Shown here in pieces: positions 50,001-63,300 of a stretch of DNA of 64,000 nt. This stretch comes from Taudactylus pleione (lineage: Eukaryota; Chordata; Amphibia; Anura; Myobatrachidae): positions 62,001 through 126,000 of the forward strand of contig JAUIMM010002344.1 of assembly GCA_031769625.1 (NCBI GenBank). The letters run 5' to 3'. Under the pieces are notes generated by a model. That model had not been told where the DNA came from. It saw only the letters and a program-made list of their open reading frames with translations, and did not search any database. Position numbers and translations under genes: made by a program. Within the stretch, counting starts at the first letter, position 1, and every line of letters begins with the position of its first letter.

Positions 50001-53000
50001 CCCATGTTGCGTTTAAGAGAAAACAGCAAATGCACGTTTTAGGCCAAAATGCAATGAAAGCAATGGAAACAACAAAAGCGCATACTTTGTGTTATCTTCT
50101 CTTGTAGCAAACACAGGCAGCTCAAAATTTCACTGGATGTGTTGAAGACCAAGACCAACAAATGTGATGTGAAATGGTTTTTCTCCCATGTTGCGTTTAA
50201 GAGAAAACAGCAAATGCACGTTTTAGGCCAAAATGCTTTGAAAGCAATGGAAACAACAAAAGCGCATACTTTGTGTTATCTCCACTTGTAGCAAACACAG
50301 ACAGCTCAAAATTTCACTGGATGTGTTGAAGACCAAGACCCACAAATGTGATGTGAAATGGTTTTTCTCCCATGTTGCGTTTAAGAGAAAACAGCAATTG
50401 CTCGTTTTAGGCAAAAATGCATTGAAAGCAATGGAACCAACAAAAGCGCATACTTTGTGTTATCTCCTCTTGTAGCAAACACAGGCAGCTCAAAATTTCA
50501 CTGGATGTGTTGAAGACCAAGACCAACAAATGTGATGTGAAATGGTTTTTCTCCCATGTTGCGTTTAAGAGAAAACAGCAAATGCACGTTTTAGGCCAAA
50601 ATGCTTTGAAAGCAATGGAAACAACAAAAGTGCATACGTTGTGTTATCTCCTCTTGTAGCAAACACAGACAGCTCAAAATTTCACTGGATGTGTTGAAGA
50701 CCAAGACCAACAAATGTGATGTGAAATGGTTTTTCTCCTATATTGCGTTTAAGAGAAAACAGCAATTGCACGTTTTAGGCCAAAATGCATTGAAAGCAAT
50801 GGAAACAACAAAAGCGCATACTTTGTGTTATCTCCTCTTGTAGCAAACACAGACAGCTCAAAATTTCACTGGATGTGTTGAAGACCAATACCCACAAATG
50901 TGATGTGAAATGGTTTTTCTCCCATGTTGCGTTTAAGAGAAAACAGCAAATGCACGTTTTAGGCCAAAATGCTTTGAAAGCAATGGAAACAACAAAAGTG
51001 CATACGTTGTGTTATCTCCTCTTGTAGCAAACACAGACAGCTCAAAATTTCACTGGATGTGTTGAAGACCAAGACCAACAAATGTGATGTGAAATGGTTT
51101 TTCTCCCATGTTGCGTTAAGAGAAAACAGCAAATGCACGTTTTAGGCCAAAATGCATTGAAAGCAATGAAAACAACAAAAGCGCATACTTTGTGTTATCT
51201 CCTCTTGTAGCAAACACAGACAGCTCAAAATTTCACTGGATGTGTTGAAGACCAAGACCCACAAATGTGATGTGAAATGGTTTTTCTCCCATGTTGCGTT
51301 TAAGAGAAAACAGCAATTGCTCATTTTAGGCCAAAATGCATTGAAAGCAATGGAACCAACAAAAGGGCACACTTTGTGTTATCTCCTCTTGTAGCAAACA
51401 CAGGCAGCTCAAAATTTCACTGGATGTGTTGAAGACCAAGACCAACAAATGTGATGTGAAATGGTTTTTCTCCCATATTGCGTTTAAGAGAAAACAGCAA
51501 TTGCACGTTTTAGGCCAAAATGCATTGAAAGCAATGGATCAACAAAAGCGCATACTTTGTGTTATCTCCTCTTGTAGCAAACACAGGCAGCTCAAAATTT
51601 CACTGGATGTGTTGAAGACTAAGACCCACAAATGTGATGTGAAATGGTTTTTCTCCCATGTTGCGTTTAAGAGAAAACAGCAATTGCTCATTTTAGGCCA
51701 AAATGCATTGAAAGCAATGGAACCAACAAAAGGGCACACTTTGTGTTATCTCCTCTTGTAGCAAACACAGGCAGCTCAAAATTTCACTGGATGTGTTGAA
51801 GACCAAGACCAACAAATGTGATGTGAAATGGTTTTTCTCCCATATTGCGTTTAAGAGAAAACAGCAATTGCACGTTTTAGGCCAAAATGCATTGAAAGCA
51901 ATGGATCAACAAAAGCGCATACTTTGTGTTATCTCCTCTTGTAGCAAACACAGGCAGCTCAAAATTTCACTGGATGTGTTGAAGACCAAGACCAACAAAT
52001 GTGATGTGAAATGGTTTTTCTCCCATGTTGCGTTTAAGAGAAAACAGCAAATGCACGTTTTAGGCCAAAATGCATTGAAAGCAATGGAAACAACAAAAGC
52101 GCATAAGTTGTGTTATCTCCTCTTGTAGCAAACACAGACAGCTCAAAATTTCACTGGATGTGTTGAAGACCAAGACCCACAAATGTGATGTGAAATGGTT
52201 TTTCTCCCATGTTGCGTTTAAGAGAAAACAGCAATTGCTCGTTTTAGGCCAAAATGCATTGAAAGCAATGGAACCAACAAAAGCGCATACTTTGTGTTAT
52301 CTCCTCTTGTAGCAAACACAGGCAGCTCAAAATTTCACTGGATGTGTTGAAGACCAAGACCAACAAATGTGATGTGAAATGGTTTTTCTCCCATGTTGCG
52401 TTTAAGAGAAAACAGCAAATGCACGTTTTAGGCCAAAATGCATTGAAAGCAATGGAACCAACAAAAGCGCATACGTTGTGTTATCTCCTCTTGTAGCAAG
52501 CACAGACAGCTCAAAATTTCACTGGATGTGTTGAAGACCAGGACCCACAAATGTGATGTGAAATGGTTTTTCTCCCATGTTGCGTTTAAGAGAAAACAGC
52601 AAATGCACGTTTTAGGCCAAAATGCATTGAAAGCAATGGAAACAACAAAAGCGCATACTTTGTGTTATCTTCTCTTGTAGCAAACACAGGCAGCTCAAAA
52701 TTTCACTGGATGTGTTGAAGACCAAGACCAACAAATGTGATGTGAAATGGTTTTTCTCCCATGTTGCATTTAAGAGAAAACAGCAAATGCACGTTTTAGG
52801 TCAAAATGCTTTGAAAGCAATGGAAACAGCAAAAGTGCATACTTTGTGTTATCTCCTCTTGTAGCAAACACAGACAGCTCAAAATTTCACTGGATGTGTT
52901 GAAGACCAAGACCAACAAATGTGATGTGAAATGGTTTTTCTCCCATGTTGCATTTAAGAGAAAACAGCAAATGCACGTTTTAGGCCAAAATGCTTTGAAA

Positions 53001-56000
53001 GCAATGGAAACAGCAAAAGCGCATACTTTGTGTTATCTCCACTTGTAGCAAACACAGACAGCTCAAAATTTCACTGGATGTGTTGAAGACCAAGACCCAC
53101 AAATGTGATGTGAAATGGTTTTTCTCCCATGTTGCGTTTAAGAGAAAACAGCAATTGCTCGTTTTAGGCCAAAATGCATTGAAAGCAATGGAAACAACAA
53201 AAGTGCATACTTTGTGTTATCTCCTCTTGTAGCAAACACAGACAGCTCAAAATTTCACTGGATGTGTTGAAGACCAAGACCAACAAATGTGATGTGAAAT
53301 GGTTTTTCTCCCATGTTGCGTTTAAGAGAAAACAGCAAATGCACGTTTTAGGCCAAAATGCAATGAAAGCAATGGAAACAACAAAAGCGCATACTTTGTG
53401 TTATCTTCTCTTGTAGCAAACACAGGCAGCTCAAAATTTCACTGGATGTGTTGAAGACCAAGACCAACAAATGTGATGTGAAATGGTTTTTCTCCCATGT
53501 TGCGTTTAAGAGAAAACAGCAAATGCACGTTTTAGGCCAAAATGCTTTGAAAGCAATGGAAACAACAAAAGCGCATACTTTGTGTTATCTCCACTTGTAG
53601 CAAACACAGACAGCTCAAAATTTCACTGGATGTGTTGAAGACCAAGACCCACAAATGTGATGTGAAATGGTTTTTCTCCCATGTTGCGTTTAAGAGAAAA
53701 CAGCAATTGCTCGTTTTAGGCAAAAATGCATTGAAAGCAATGGAACCAACAAAAGCGCATACTTTGTGTTATCTCCTCTTGTAGCAAACACAGGCAGCTC
53801 AAAATTTCACTGGATGTGTTGAAGACCAAGACCAACAAATGTGATGTGAAATGGTTTTTCTCCCATGTTGCGTTTAAGAGAAAACAGCAAATGCACGTTT
53901 TAGGCCAAAATGCTTTGAAAGCAATGGAAACAACAAAAGTGCATACGTTGTGTTATCTCCTCTTGTAGCAAACACAGACAGCTCAAAATTTCACTGGATG
54001 TGTTGAAGACCAAGACCAACAAATGTGATGTGAAATGGTTTTTCTCCTATATTGCGTTTAAGAGAAAACAGCAATTGCACGTTTTAGGCCAAAATGCATT
54101 GAAAGCAATGGAAACAACAAAAGCGCATACTTTGTGTTATCTCCTCTTGTAGCAAACACAGACAGCTCAAAATTTCACTGGATGTGTTGAAGACCAATAC
54201 CCACAAATGTGATGTGAAATGGTTTTTCTCCCATGTTGCGTTTAAGAGAAAACAGCAAATGCACGTTTTAGGCCAAAATGCTTTGAAAGCAATGGAAACA
54301 ACAAAAGTGCATACGTTGTGTTATCTCCTCTTGTAGCAAACACAGACAGCTCAAAATTTCACTGGATGTGTTGAAGACCAAGACCAACAAATGTGATGTG
54401 AAATGGTTTTTCTCCCATGTTGCGTTTAAGAGAAAACAGCAAATGCACGTTTTAGGCCAAAATGCATTGAAAGCAATGAAAACAACAAAAGCGCATACTT
54501 TGTGTTATCTCCTCTTGTAGCAAACACAGACAGCTCAAAATTTCACTGGATGTGTTGAAGACCAAGACCCACAAATGTGATGTGAAATGGTTTTTCTCCC
54601 ATGTTGCGTTTAAGAGAAAACAGCAATTGCTCATTTTAGGCCAAAATGCATTGAAAGCAATGGAACCAACAAAAGCGCAGACTTTGTGTTATCTCCTCTT
54701 GTAGCAAACACAGGCAGCTCAAAATTTCACTGGATGTGTTGAAGACCAAGACCAACAAATGTGATGTGAAATGGTTTTTCTCCCATATTGCGTTTAAGAG
54801 AAAACAGCAATTGCACGTTTTAGGCCAAAATGCATTGAAAGCAATGGAAACAACAAAAGCGCATACTTTGTGTTATCTCCTCCTGTAGCAAACACAGGCA
54901 GCTCAAAATTTCACTGGATGTGTTGAAGACCAAGACCAACAAATGTGATGTGAAATGGTTTTTCTCCCATGTTGCGTTTAAGAGAAAACAGCAAATGCAC
55001 GTTTTAGGCCAAAATGCATTGAAAGCAATGGAAACAACAAAAGCGCATAAGTTGTGTTATCTCCTCTTGTAGCAAACACAGACAGCTCAAAATTTCACTG
55101 GATGTGTTGAAGACCAAGACCCACAAATGTGATGTGAAATGGTTTTTCTCCCATGTTGCGTTTAAGAGAAAACAGCAATTGCTCGTTTTAGGCCAAAATG
55201 CATTGAAAGCAATGGAACCAACAAAAGCGCATACTTTGTGTTATCTCCTCTTGTAGCAAACACAGGCAGCTCAAAATTTCACTGGATGTGTTGAAGACCA
55301 AGACCAACAAATGTGATGTGAAATGGTTTTTCTCCCATGTTGCGTTTAAGAGAAAACAGCAAATGCACGTTTTAGGCCAAAATGCATTGAAAGCAATGGA
55401 ACCAACAAAAGCGCATACGTTGTGTTATCTCCTCTTGTAGCAAGCACAGACAGCTCAAAATTTCACTGGATGTGTTGAAGACCAGGACCCACAAATGTGA
55501 TGTGAAATGGTTTTTCTCCCATGTTGCGTTTAAGAGAAAACAGCAAATGCACGTTTTAGGCCAAAATGCATTGAAAGCAATGGAAACAACAAAAGCGCAT
55601 ACTTTGTGTTATCTTCTCTTGTAGCAAACACAGGCAGCTCAAAATTTCACTGGATGTGTTGAAGACCAAGACCAACAAATGTGATGTGAAATGGTTTTTC
55701 TCCCATGTTGCATTTAAGAGAAAAAAGCAAATGCACGTTTTAGGTCAAAATGCTTTGAAAGCAATGGAAACAGCAAAAGTGCATACTTTGTGTTATCTCC
55801 TCTTGTAGCAAACACAGACAGCTCAAAATTTCACTGGATGTGTTGAAGACCAAGACCAACAAATGTGATGTGAAATGGTTTTTCTCCCATGTTGCATTTA
55901 AGAGAAAACAGCAAATGCACGTTTTAGGCCAAAATGCTTTGAAAGCAATGGAAACAGCAAAAGCGCATACTTTGTGTTATCTCCACTTGTAGCAAACACA

Positions 56001-59000
56001 GACAGCTCAAAATTTCACTGGATGTGTTGAAGACCAAGACCCACAAATGTGATGTGAAATGGTTTTTCTCCCATGTTGCGTTTAAGAGAAAACAGCAATT
56101 GCTCGTTTTAGGCCAAAATGCATTGAAAGCAATGGAAACAACAAAAGTGCATACTTTGTGTTATCTCCTCTTGTAGCAAACACAGGCAGCTCAAAATTTC
56201 ACTGGATGTGTTGAAGACCAAGACCAACAAATGTGATGTGAAATGGTTTTTCTCCCATATTGCGTTTAAGAGAAAACAGCAATTGCACGTTTTAGGCCAA
56301 AATGCATTGAAAGCAATGGAAACAACAAAAGCGCATACTTTGTGTTATCTCCTCTTGTAGCAAACACAGGCTGCTCAAAATTTCACTGGATGTGTTGAAG
56401 ACCAAGACCAACAAATGTGATGTGAAATGGTTTTTCTCCCATGTTGCGTTTAAGAGAAAACAGCAAATGCACGTTTTAGGCCAAAATGCATTGAAAGCAA
56501 TGGAAACAACAAAAGCGCATAAGTTGTGTTATCTCCTCTTGTAGCAAACACAGACAGCTCAAAATTTCACTGGATGTGTTGAAGACCAAGACCCACAAAT
56601 GTGATGTGAAATGGTTTTTCTCCCATGTTGCGTTTAAGAGAAAACAGCAATTGCTCGTTTTAGGCCAAAATGCATTGAAAGCAATGGAACCAACAAAAGC
56701 GCATACTTTGTGTTATCTCCTCTTGTAGCAAACACAGGCAGCTCAAAATTTCACTGGATGTGTTGAAGACCAAGACCAACAAATGTGATGTGAAATGGTT
56801 TTTCTCCCATGTTGCGTTTAAGAGAAAACAGCAAATGCACGTTTTAGGCCAAAATGCATTGAAAGCAATGGAACCAACAAAAGCGCATACGTTGTGTTAT
56901 CTCCTCTTGTAGCAAGCACAGACAGCTCAAAATTTCACTGGATGTGTTGAAGACCAGGACCCACAAATGTGATGTGAAATGGTTTTTCTCCCATGTTGCG
57001 TTTAAGAGAAAACAGCAAATGCACGTTTTAGGCCAAAATGCATTGAAAGCAATGGAAACAACAAAAGCGCATACTTTGTGTTATCTTCTCTTGTAGCAAA
57101 CACAGGCAGCTCAAAATTTCACTGGATGTGTTGAAGACCAAGACCAACAAATGTGATGTGAAATGGTTTTTCTCCCATGTTGCATTTAAGAGAAAAAAGC
57201 AAATGCACGTTTTAGGTCAAAATGCTTTGAAAGCAATGGAAACAGCAAAAGTGCATACTTTGTGTTATCTCCTCTTGTAGCAAACACAGACAGCTCAAAA
57301 TTTCACTGGATGTGTTGAAGACCAAGACCAACAAATGTGATGTGAAATGGTTTTTCTCCCATGTTGCATTTAAGAGAAAACAGCAAATGCACGTTTTAGG
57401 CCAAAATGCTTTGAAAGCAATGGAAACAGCAAAAGCGCATACTTTGTGTTATCTCCACTTGTAGCAAACACAGACAGCTCAAAATTTCACTGGATGTGTT
57501 GAAGACCAAGACCCACAAATGTGATGTGAAATGGTTTTTCTCCCATGTTGCGTTTAAGAGAAAACAGCAATTGCTCGTTTTAGGCCAAAATGCATTGAAA
57601 GCAATGGAAACAACAAAAGTGCATACTTTGTGTTATCTCCTCTTGTAGCAAACACAGACAGCTCAAAATTTCACTGGATGTGTTGAAGACCAAGACCAAC
57701 AAATGTGATGTGAAATGGTTTTTCTCCCATGTTGCGTTTAAGAGAAAACAGCAAATGCACGTTTTAGGCCAAAATGCATTGAAAGCAATGAAAACAACAA
57801 AAGCGCATACTTTGTGTTATCTCCTCTTGTAGCAAACACAGACAGCTCAAAATTTCACTGGATGTGTTGAAGACCAAGACCCACAAATGTGATGTGAAAT
57901 GGTTTTTCTCCCATGTTGCGTTTAAGAGAAAACAGCAATTGCTCATTTTAGGCCAAAATGCATTGAAAGCAATGGAACCAACAAAAGGGCACACTTTGTG
58001 TTATCTCCTCTTGTAGCAAACACAGGCAGCTCAAAATTTCACTGGATGTGTTGAAGACCAAGACCAACAAATGTGATGTGAAATGGTTTTTCTCCCATAT
58101 TGCGTTTAAGAGAAAACAGCAATTGCACGTTTTAGGCCAAAATGCATTGAAAGCAATGGATCAACAAAAGCGCATACTTTGTGTTATCTCCTCTTGTAGC
58201 AAATACAGGCAGCTCAAAATTTCACTGGATGTGTTGAAGACCAAGACCAACAAATGTGATGTGAAATGGTTTTTCTCCCATGTTGCGTTTAAGAGAAAAC
58301 AGCAAATGCACGTTTTAGGCCAAAATGCATTGAAAGCAATGGAAACAACAAAAGCGCATAAGTTGTGTTATCTCCTCTTGTAGCAAACACAGACAGCTCA
58401 AAATTTCACTGGATGTGTTGAAGACCAAGACCCACAAATGTGATGTGAAATGGTTTTTCTCCCATGTTGCGTTTAAGAGAAAACAGCAATTGCTCGTTTT
58501 AGGCCAAAATGCATTGAAAGCAATGGAACCAACAAAAGCGCATACTTTGTGTTATCTCCTCTTGTAGCAAACACAGGCAGCTCAAAATTTCACTGGATGT
58601 GTTGAAGACCAAGACCAACAAATGTGATGTGAAATGGTTTTTCTCCCATGTTGCGTTTAAGAGAAAACAGCAAATGCACGTTTTAGGCCAAAATGCATTG
58701 AAAGCAATGGAACCAACAAAAGCGCATACGTTGTGTTATCTCCTCTTGTAGCAAGCACAGACAGCTCAAAATTTCACTGGATGTGTTGAAGACCAGGACC
58801 CACAAATGTGATGTGAAATGGTTTTTCTCCCATGTTGCGTTTAAGAGAAAACAGCAAATGCACGTTTTAGGCCAAAATGCATTGAAAGCAATGGAAACAA
58901 CAAAAGCGCATACTTTGTGTTATCTTCTCTTGTAGCAAACACAGGCAGCTCAAAATTTCACTGGATGTGTTGAAGACCAAGACCAACAAATGTGATGTGA

Positions 59001-60300
59001 AATGGTTTTTCTCCCATGTTGCATTTAAGAGAAAACAGCAAATGCACGTTTTAGGTCAAAATGCTTTGAAAGCAATGGAAACAGCAAAAGTGCATACTTT
59101 GTGTTATCTCCTCTTGTAGCAAACACAGACAGCTCAAAATTTCACTGGATGTGTTGAAGACCAAGACCAACAAATGTGATGTGAAATGGTTTTTCTCCCA
59201 TGTTGCATTTAAGAGAAAACAGCAAATGCACGTTTTAGGCCAAAATGCTTTGAAAGCAATGGAAACAGCAAAAGCGCATACTTTGTGTTATCTCCACTTG
59301 TAGCAAACACAGACAGCTCAAAATTTCACTGGATGTGTTGAAGACCAAGACCCACAAATGTGATGTGAAATGGTTTTTCTCCCATGTTGCGTTTAAGAGA
59401 AAACAGCAATTGCTCGTTTTAGGCCAAAATGCATTGAAAGCAATGGAAACAACAAAAGTGCATACTTTGTGTTATCTCCTCTTGTAGCAAACACAGACAG
59501 CTCAAAATTTCACTGGATGTGTTGAAGACCAAGACCAACAAATGTGATGTGAAATGGTTTTTCTCCCATGTTGCGTTTAAGAGAAAACAGCAAATGCACG
59601 TTTTAGGCCAAAATGCAATGAAAGCAATGGAAACAACAAAAGCGCATACTTTGTGTTATCTTCTCTTGTAGCAAACACAGGCAGCTCAAAATTTCACTGG
59701 ATGTGTTGAAGACCAAGACCAACAAATGTGATGTGAAATGGTTTTTCTCCCATGTTGCGTTTAAGAGAAAACAGCAAATGCACGTTTTAGGCCAAAATGC
59801 TTTGAAAGCAATGGAAACAACAAAAGCGCATACTTTGTGTTATCTCCACTTGTAGCAAACACAGACAGCTCAAAATTTCACTGGATGTGTTGAAGACCAA
59901 GACCCACAAATGTGATGTGAAATGGTTTTTCTCCCATGTTGCGTTTAAGAGAAAACAGCAATTGCTCGTTTTAGGCAAAAATGCATTGAAAGCAATGGAA
60001 CCAACAAAAGCGCATACTTTGTGTTATCTCCTCTTGTAGCAAACACAGGCAGCTCAAAATTTCACTGGATGTGTTGAAGACCAAGACCAACAAATGTGAT
60101 GTGAAATGGTTTTTCTCCCATGTTGCGTTTAAGAGAAAACAGCAAATGCACGTTTTAGGCCAAAATGCTTTGAAAGCAATGGAAACAACAAAAGTGCATA
60201 CGTTGTGTTATCTCCTCTTGTAGCAAACACAGACAGCTCAAAATTTCACTGGATGTGTTGAAGACCAAGACCAACAAATGTGATGTGAAATGTTTTTTCT
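47100..60300. repeat. Higher-order repeat domain marked by GTAGCAAGCACAG
   Basis: The paired variants GTAGCAAGCACAG and, about 40 bp later, GACCAGGACCC mark one unit type. CAAGCA lies at 47165, 49188, 52497, 55441, 56913 and 58752. The steps are 11, 18, 16, 8 and 10 units after correcting for 183-bp units between them. The units that follow (CTTCTCTTG, then GGTCAAAATGC with GGAAACAGC, then CTCCACTTG) repeat in the same order after each marker. Edges are approximate. Confidence 0.82.
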
Positions 60301-60338
60301 CCCATGTTGCGTTTAAGAGAAAACAGCAAATGCACGTT

Positions 60339-63300
60339 TTAGGCCAAAATGCATTGAAAGCAATGAAAACAACAAAAGCGCATACTTTGTGTTATCTCCT
60401 CTTGTAGCAAACACAGACAGCTCAAAATTTCACTGGATGTGTTGAAGACCAAGACCCACAAATGTGATGTGAAATGGTTTTTCTCCCATGTTGCGTTTAA
60501 GAGAAAACAGCAATTGCTCATTTTAGGCCAATATGCATTGAAAGCAATGGAACCAACAAAAGCGCATACTTTGTGTTATCTCCTCTTGTAGCAAACACAG
60601 GCAGAACAAAATTTCACTGGATGTGTTGAAGACCAAGACCCACAAATGTGATGTGAAATGGTTTTTCTCCCATATTGCGTTTAAGAGAAAACAGCAATTG
60701 CACGTTTTAGGCCAAAATGCATTGAAAGCAATGGAAACAACAAAAGCGCATACTTTGTGTTATCTCCTCTTGTAGCAAACACAGACAGCTCAAAATTTCA
60801 CTGGATGTGTTGAAGACCAAGACCAACAAATGTGATGTGAAATGGTTTTTCTCCCATGTTGCATTTAAGAGAAAAAAGCAAATGCACGTTTTAGGTCAAA
60901 ATGCTTTGAAAGCAATGGAAACAGCAAAAGTGCATACTTTGTGTTATCTCCTCTTGTAGCAAACACAGACAGCTCAAAATTTCACTGGATGTGTTGAAGA
61001 CCAAGACCAACAAATGTGATGTGAAATGGTTTTTCTCCCATGTTGCATTTAAGAGAAAACAGCAAATGCACGTTTTAGGCCAAAATGCTTTGAAAGCAAT
61101 GGAAACAGCAAAAGCGCATACTTTGTGTTATCTCCACTTGTAGCAAACACAGACAGCTCAAAATTTCACTGGATGTGTTGAAGACCAAGACCCACAAATG
61201 TGATGTGAAATGGTTTTTCTCCCATGTTGCGTTTAAGAGAAAACAGCAATTGCTCGTTTTAGGCCAAAATGCATTGAAAGCAATGGAAACAACAAAAGTG
61301 CATACTTTGTGTTATCTCCTCTTGTAGCAAACACAGACAGCTCAAAATTTCACTGGATGTGTTGAAGACCAAGACCAACAAATGTGATGTGAAATGGTTT
61401 TTCTCCCATGTTGCGTTTAAGAGAAAACAGCAAATGCACGTTTTAGGCCAAAATGCTTTGAAAGCAATGGAAACAACAAAAGTGCATACGTTGTGTTATC
61501 TCCTCTTGTAGCAAACACAGACAGCTCAAAATTTCACTGGATGTGTTGAAGACCAAGACCAACAAATGTGATGTGAAATGGTTTTTCTCCCATGTTGCGT
61601 TTAAGAGAAAACAGCAAATGCACGTTTTAGGCCAAAATGCATTGAAAGCAATGAAAACAACAAAAGCGCATACTTTGTGTTATCTCCTCTTGTAGCAAAC
61701 ACAGACAGCTCAAAATTTCACTGGATGTGTTGAAGACCAAGACCCACAAATGTGATGTGAAATGGTTTTTCTCCCATGTTGCGTTTAAGAGAAAACAGCA
61801 ATTGCTCATTTTAGGCCAAAATGCATTGAAAGCAATGGAACCAACAAAAGCGCACACTTTGTGTTATCTCCTCTTGTAGCAAACACAGGCAGCTCAAAAT
61901 TTCACTGGATGTGTTGAAGACCAAGACCAACAAATGTGATGTGAAATGGTTTTTCTCCCATATTGCGTTTAAGAGAAAACAGCAATAGCACGTTTTAGGC
62001 CAAAATGCATTGAAAGCAATGGATCAACAAAAGCGCATACTTTGTGTTATCTCCTCTTGTAGCAAACACAGGCAGCTCAAAATTTCACTGGATGTGTTGA
62101 AGACCAAGACCAACAAATGTGATGTGAAATGGTTTTTCTCCCATGTTGCATTTAAGAGAAAACAGCAAATGCACGTTTTAGGCCAAAATGCTTTGAAAGC
62201 AATGGAAACAGCAAAAGCGCATACTTTGTGTTATCTCCACTTGTAGCAAACACAGACAGCTCAAAATTTCACTGGATGTGTTGAAGACCAAGACCCACAA
62301 ATGTGATGTGAAATGGTTTTTCTCCCATGTTGCGTTTAAGAGAAAACAGCAATTGCTCGTTTTAGGCCAAAATGCATTGAAAGCAATGGAAACAACAAAA
62401 GTGCATACTTTGTGTTATCTCCTCTTGTAGCAAACACAGACAGCTCAAAATTTCACTGGATGTGTTGAAGACCAAGACCAACAAATGTGATGTGAAATGG
62501 TTTTTCTCCCATGTTGCGTTTAAGAGAAAACAGCAAATGCACGTTTTAGGCCAAAATGCAATGAAAGCAATGGAAACAACAAAAGCGCATACTTTGTGTT
62601 ATCTTCTCTTGTAGCAAACACAGGCAGCTCAAAATTTCACTGGATGTGTTGAAGACCAAGACCAACAAATGTGATGTGAAATGGTTTTTCTCCCATGTTG
62701 CGTTTAAGAGAAAACAGCAAATGCACGTTTTAGGCCAAAATGCTTTGAAAGCAATGGAAACAACAAAAGCGCATACTTTGTGTTATCTCCACTTGTAGCA
62801 AACACAGACAGCTCAAAATTTCACTGGATGTGTTGAAGACCAAGACCCACAAATGTGATGTGAAATGGTTTTTCTCCCATGTTGCGTTTAAGAGAAAACA
62901 GCAATTGCTCGTTTTAGGCAAAAATGCATTGAAAGCAATGGAACCAACAAAAGCGCATACTTTGTGTTATCTCCTCTTGTAGCAAACACAGGCAGCTCAA
63001 AATTTCACTGGATGTGTTGAAGACCAAGACCAACAAATGTGATGTGAAATGGTTTTTCTCCCATGTTGCGTTTAAGAGAAAACAGCAAATGCACGTTTTA
63101 GGCCAAAATGCTTTGAAAGCAATGGAAACAACAAAAGTGCATACGTTGTGTTATCTCCTCTTGTAGCAAACACAGACAGCTCAAAATTTCACTGGATGTG
63201 TTGAAGACCAAGACCAACAAATGTGATGTGAAATGGTTTTTCTCCCATGTTGCGTTTAAGAGAAAACAGCAAATGCACGTTTTAGGCCAAAATGCATTGA

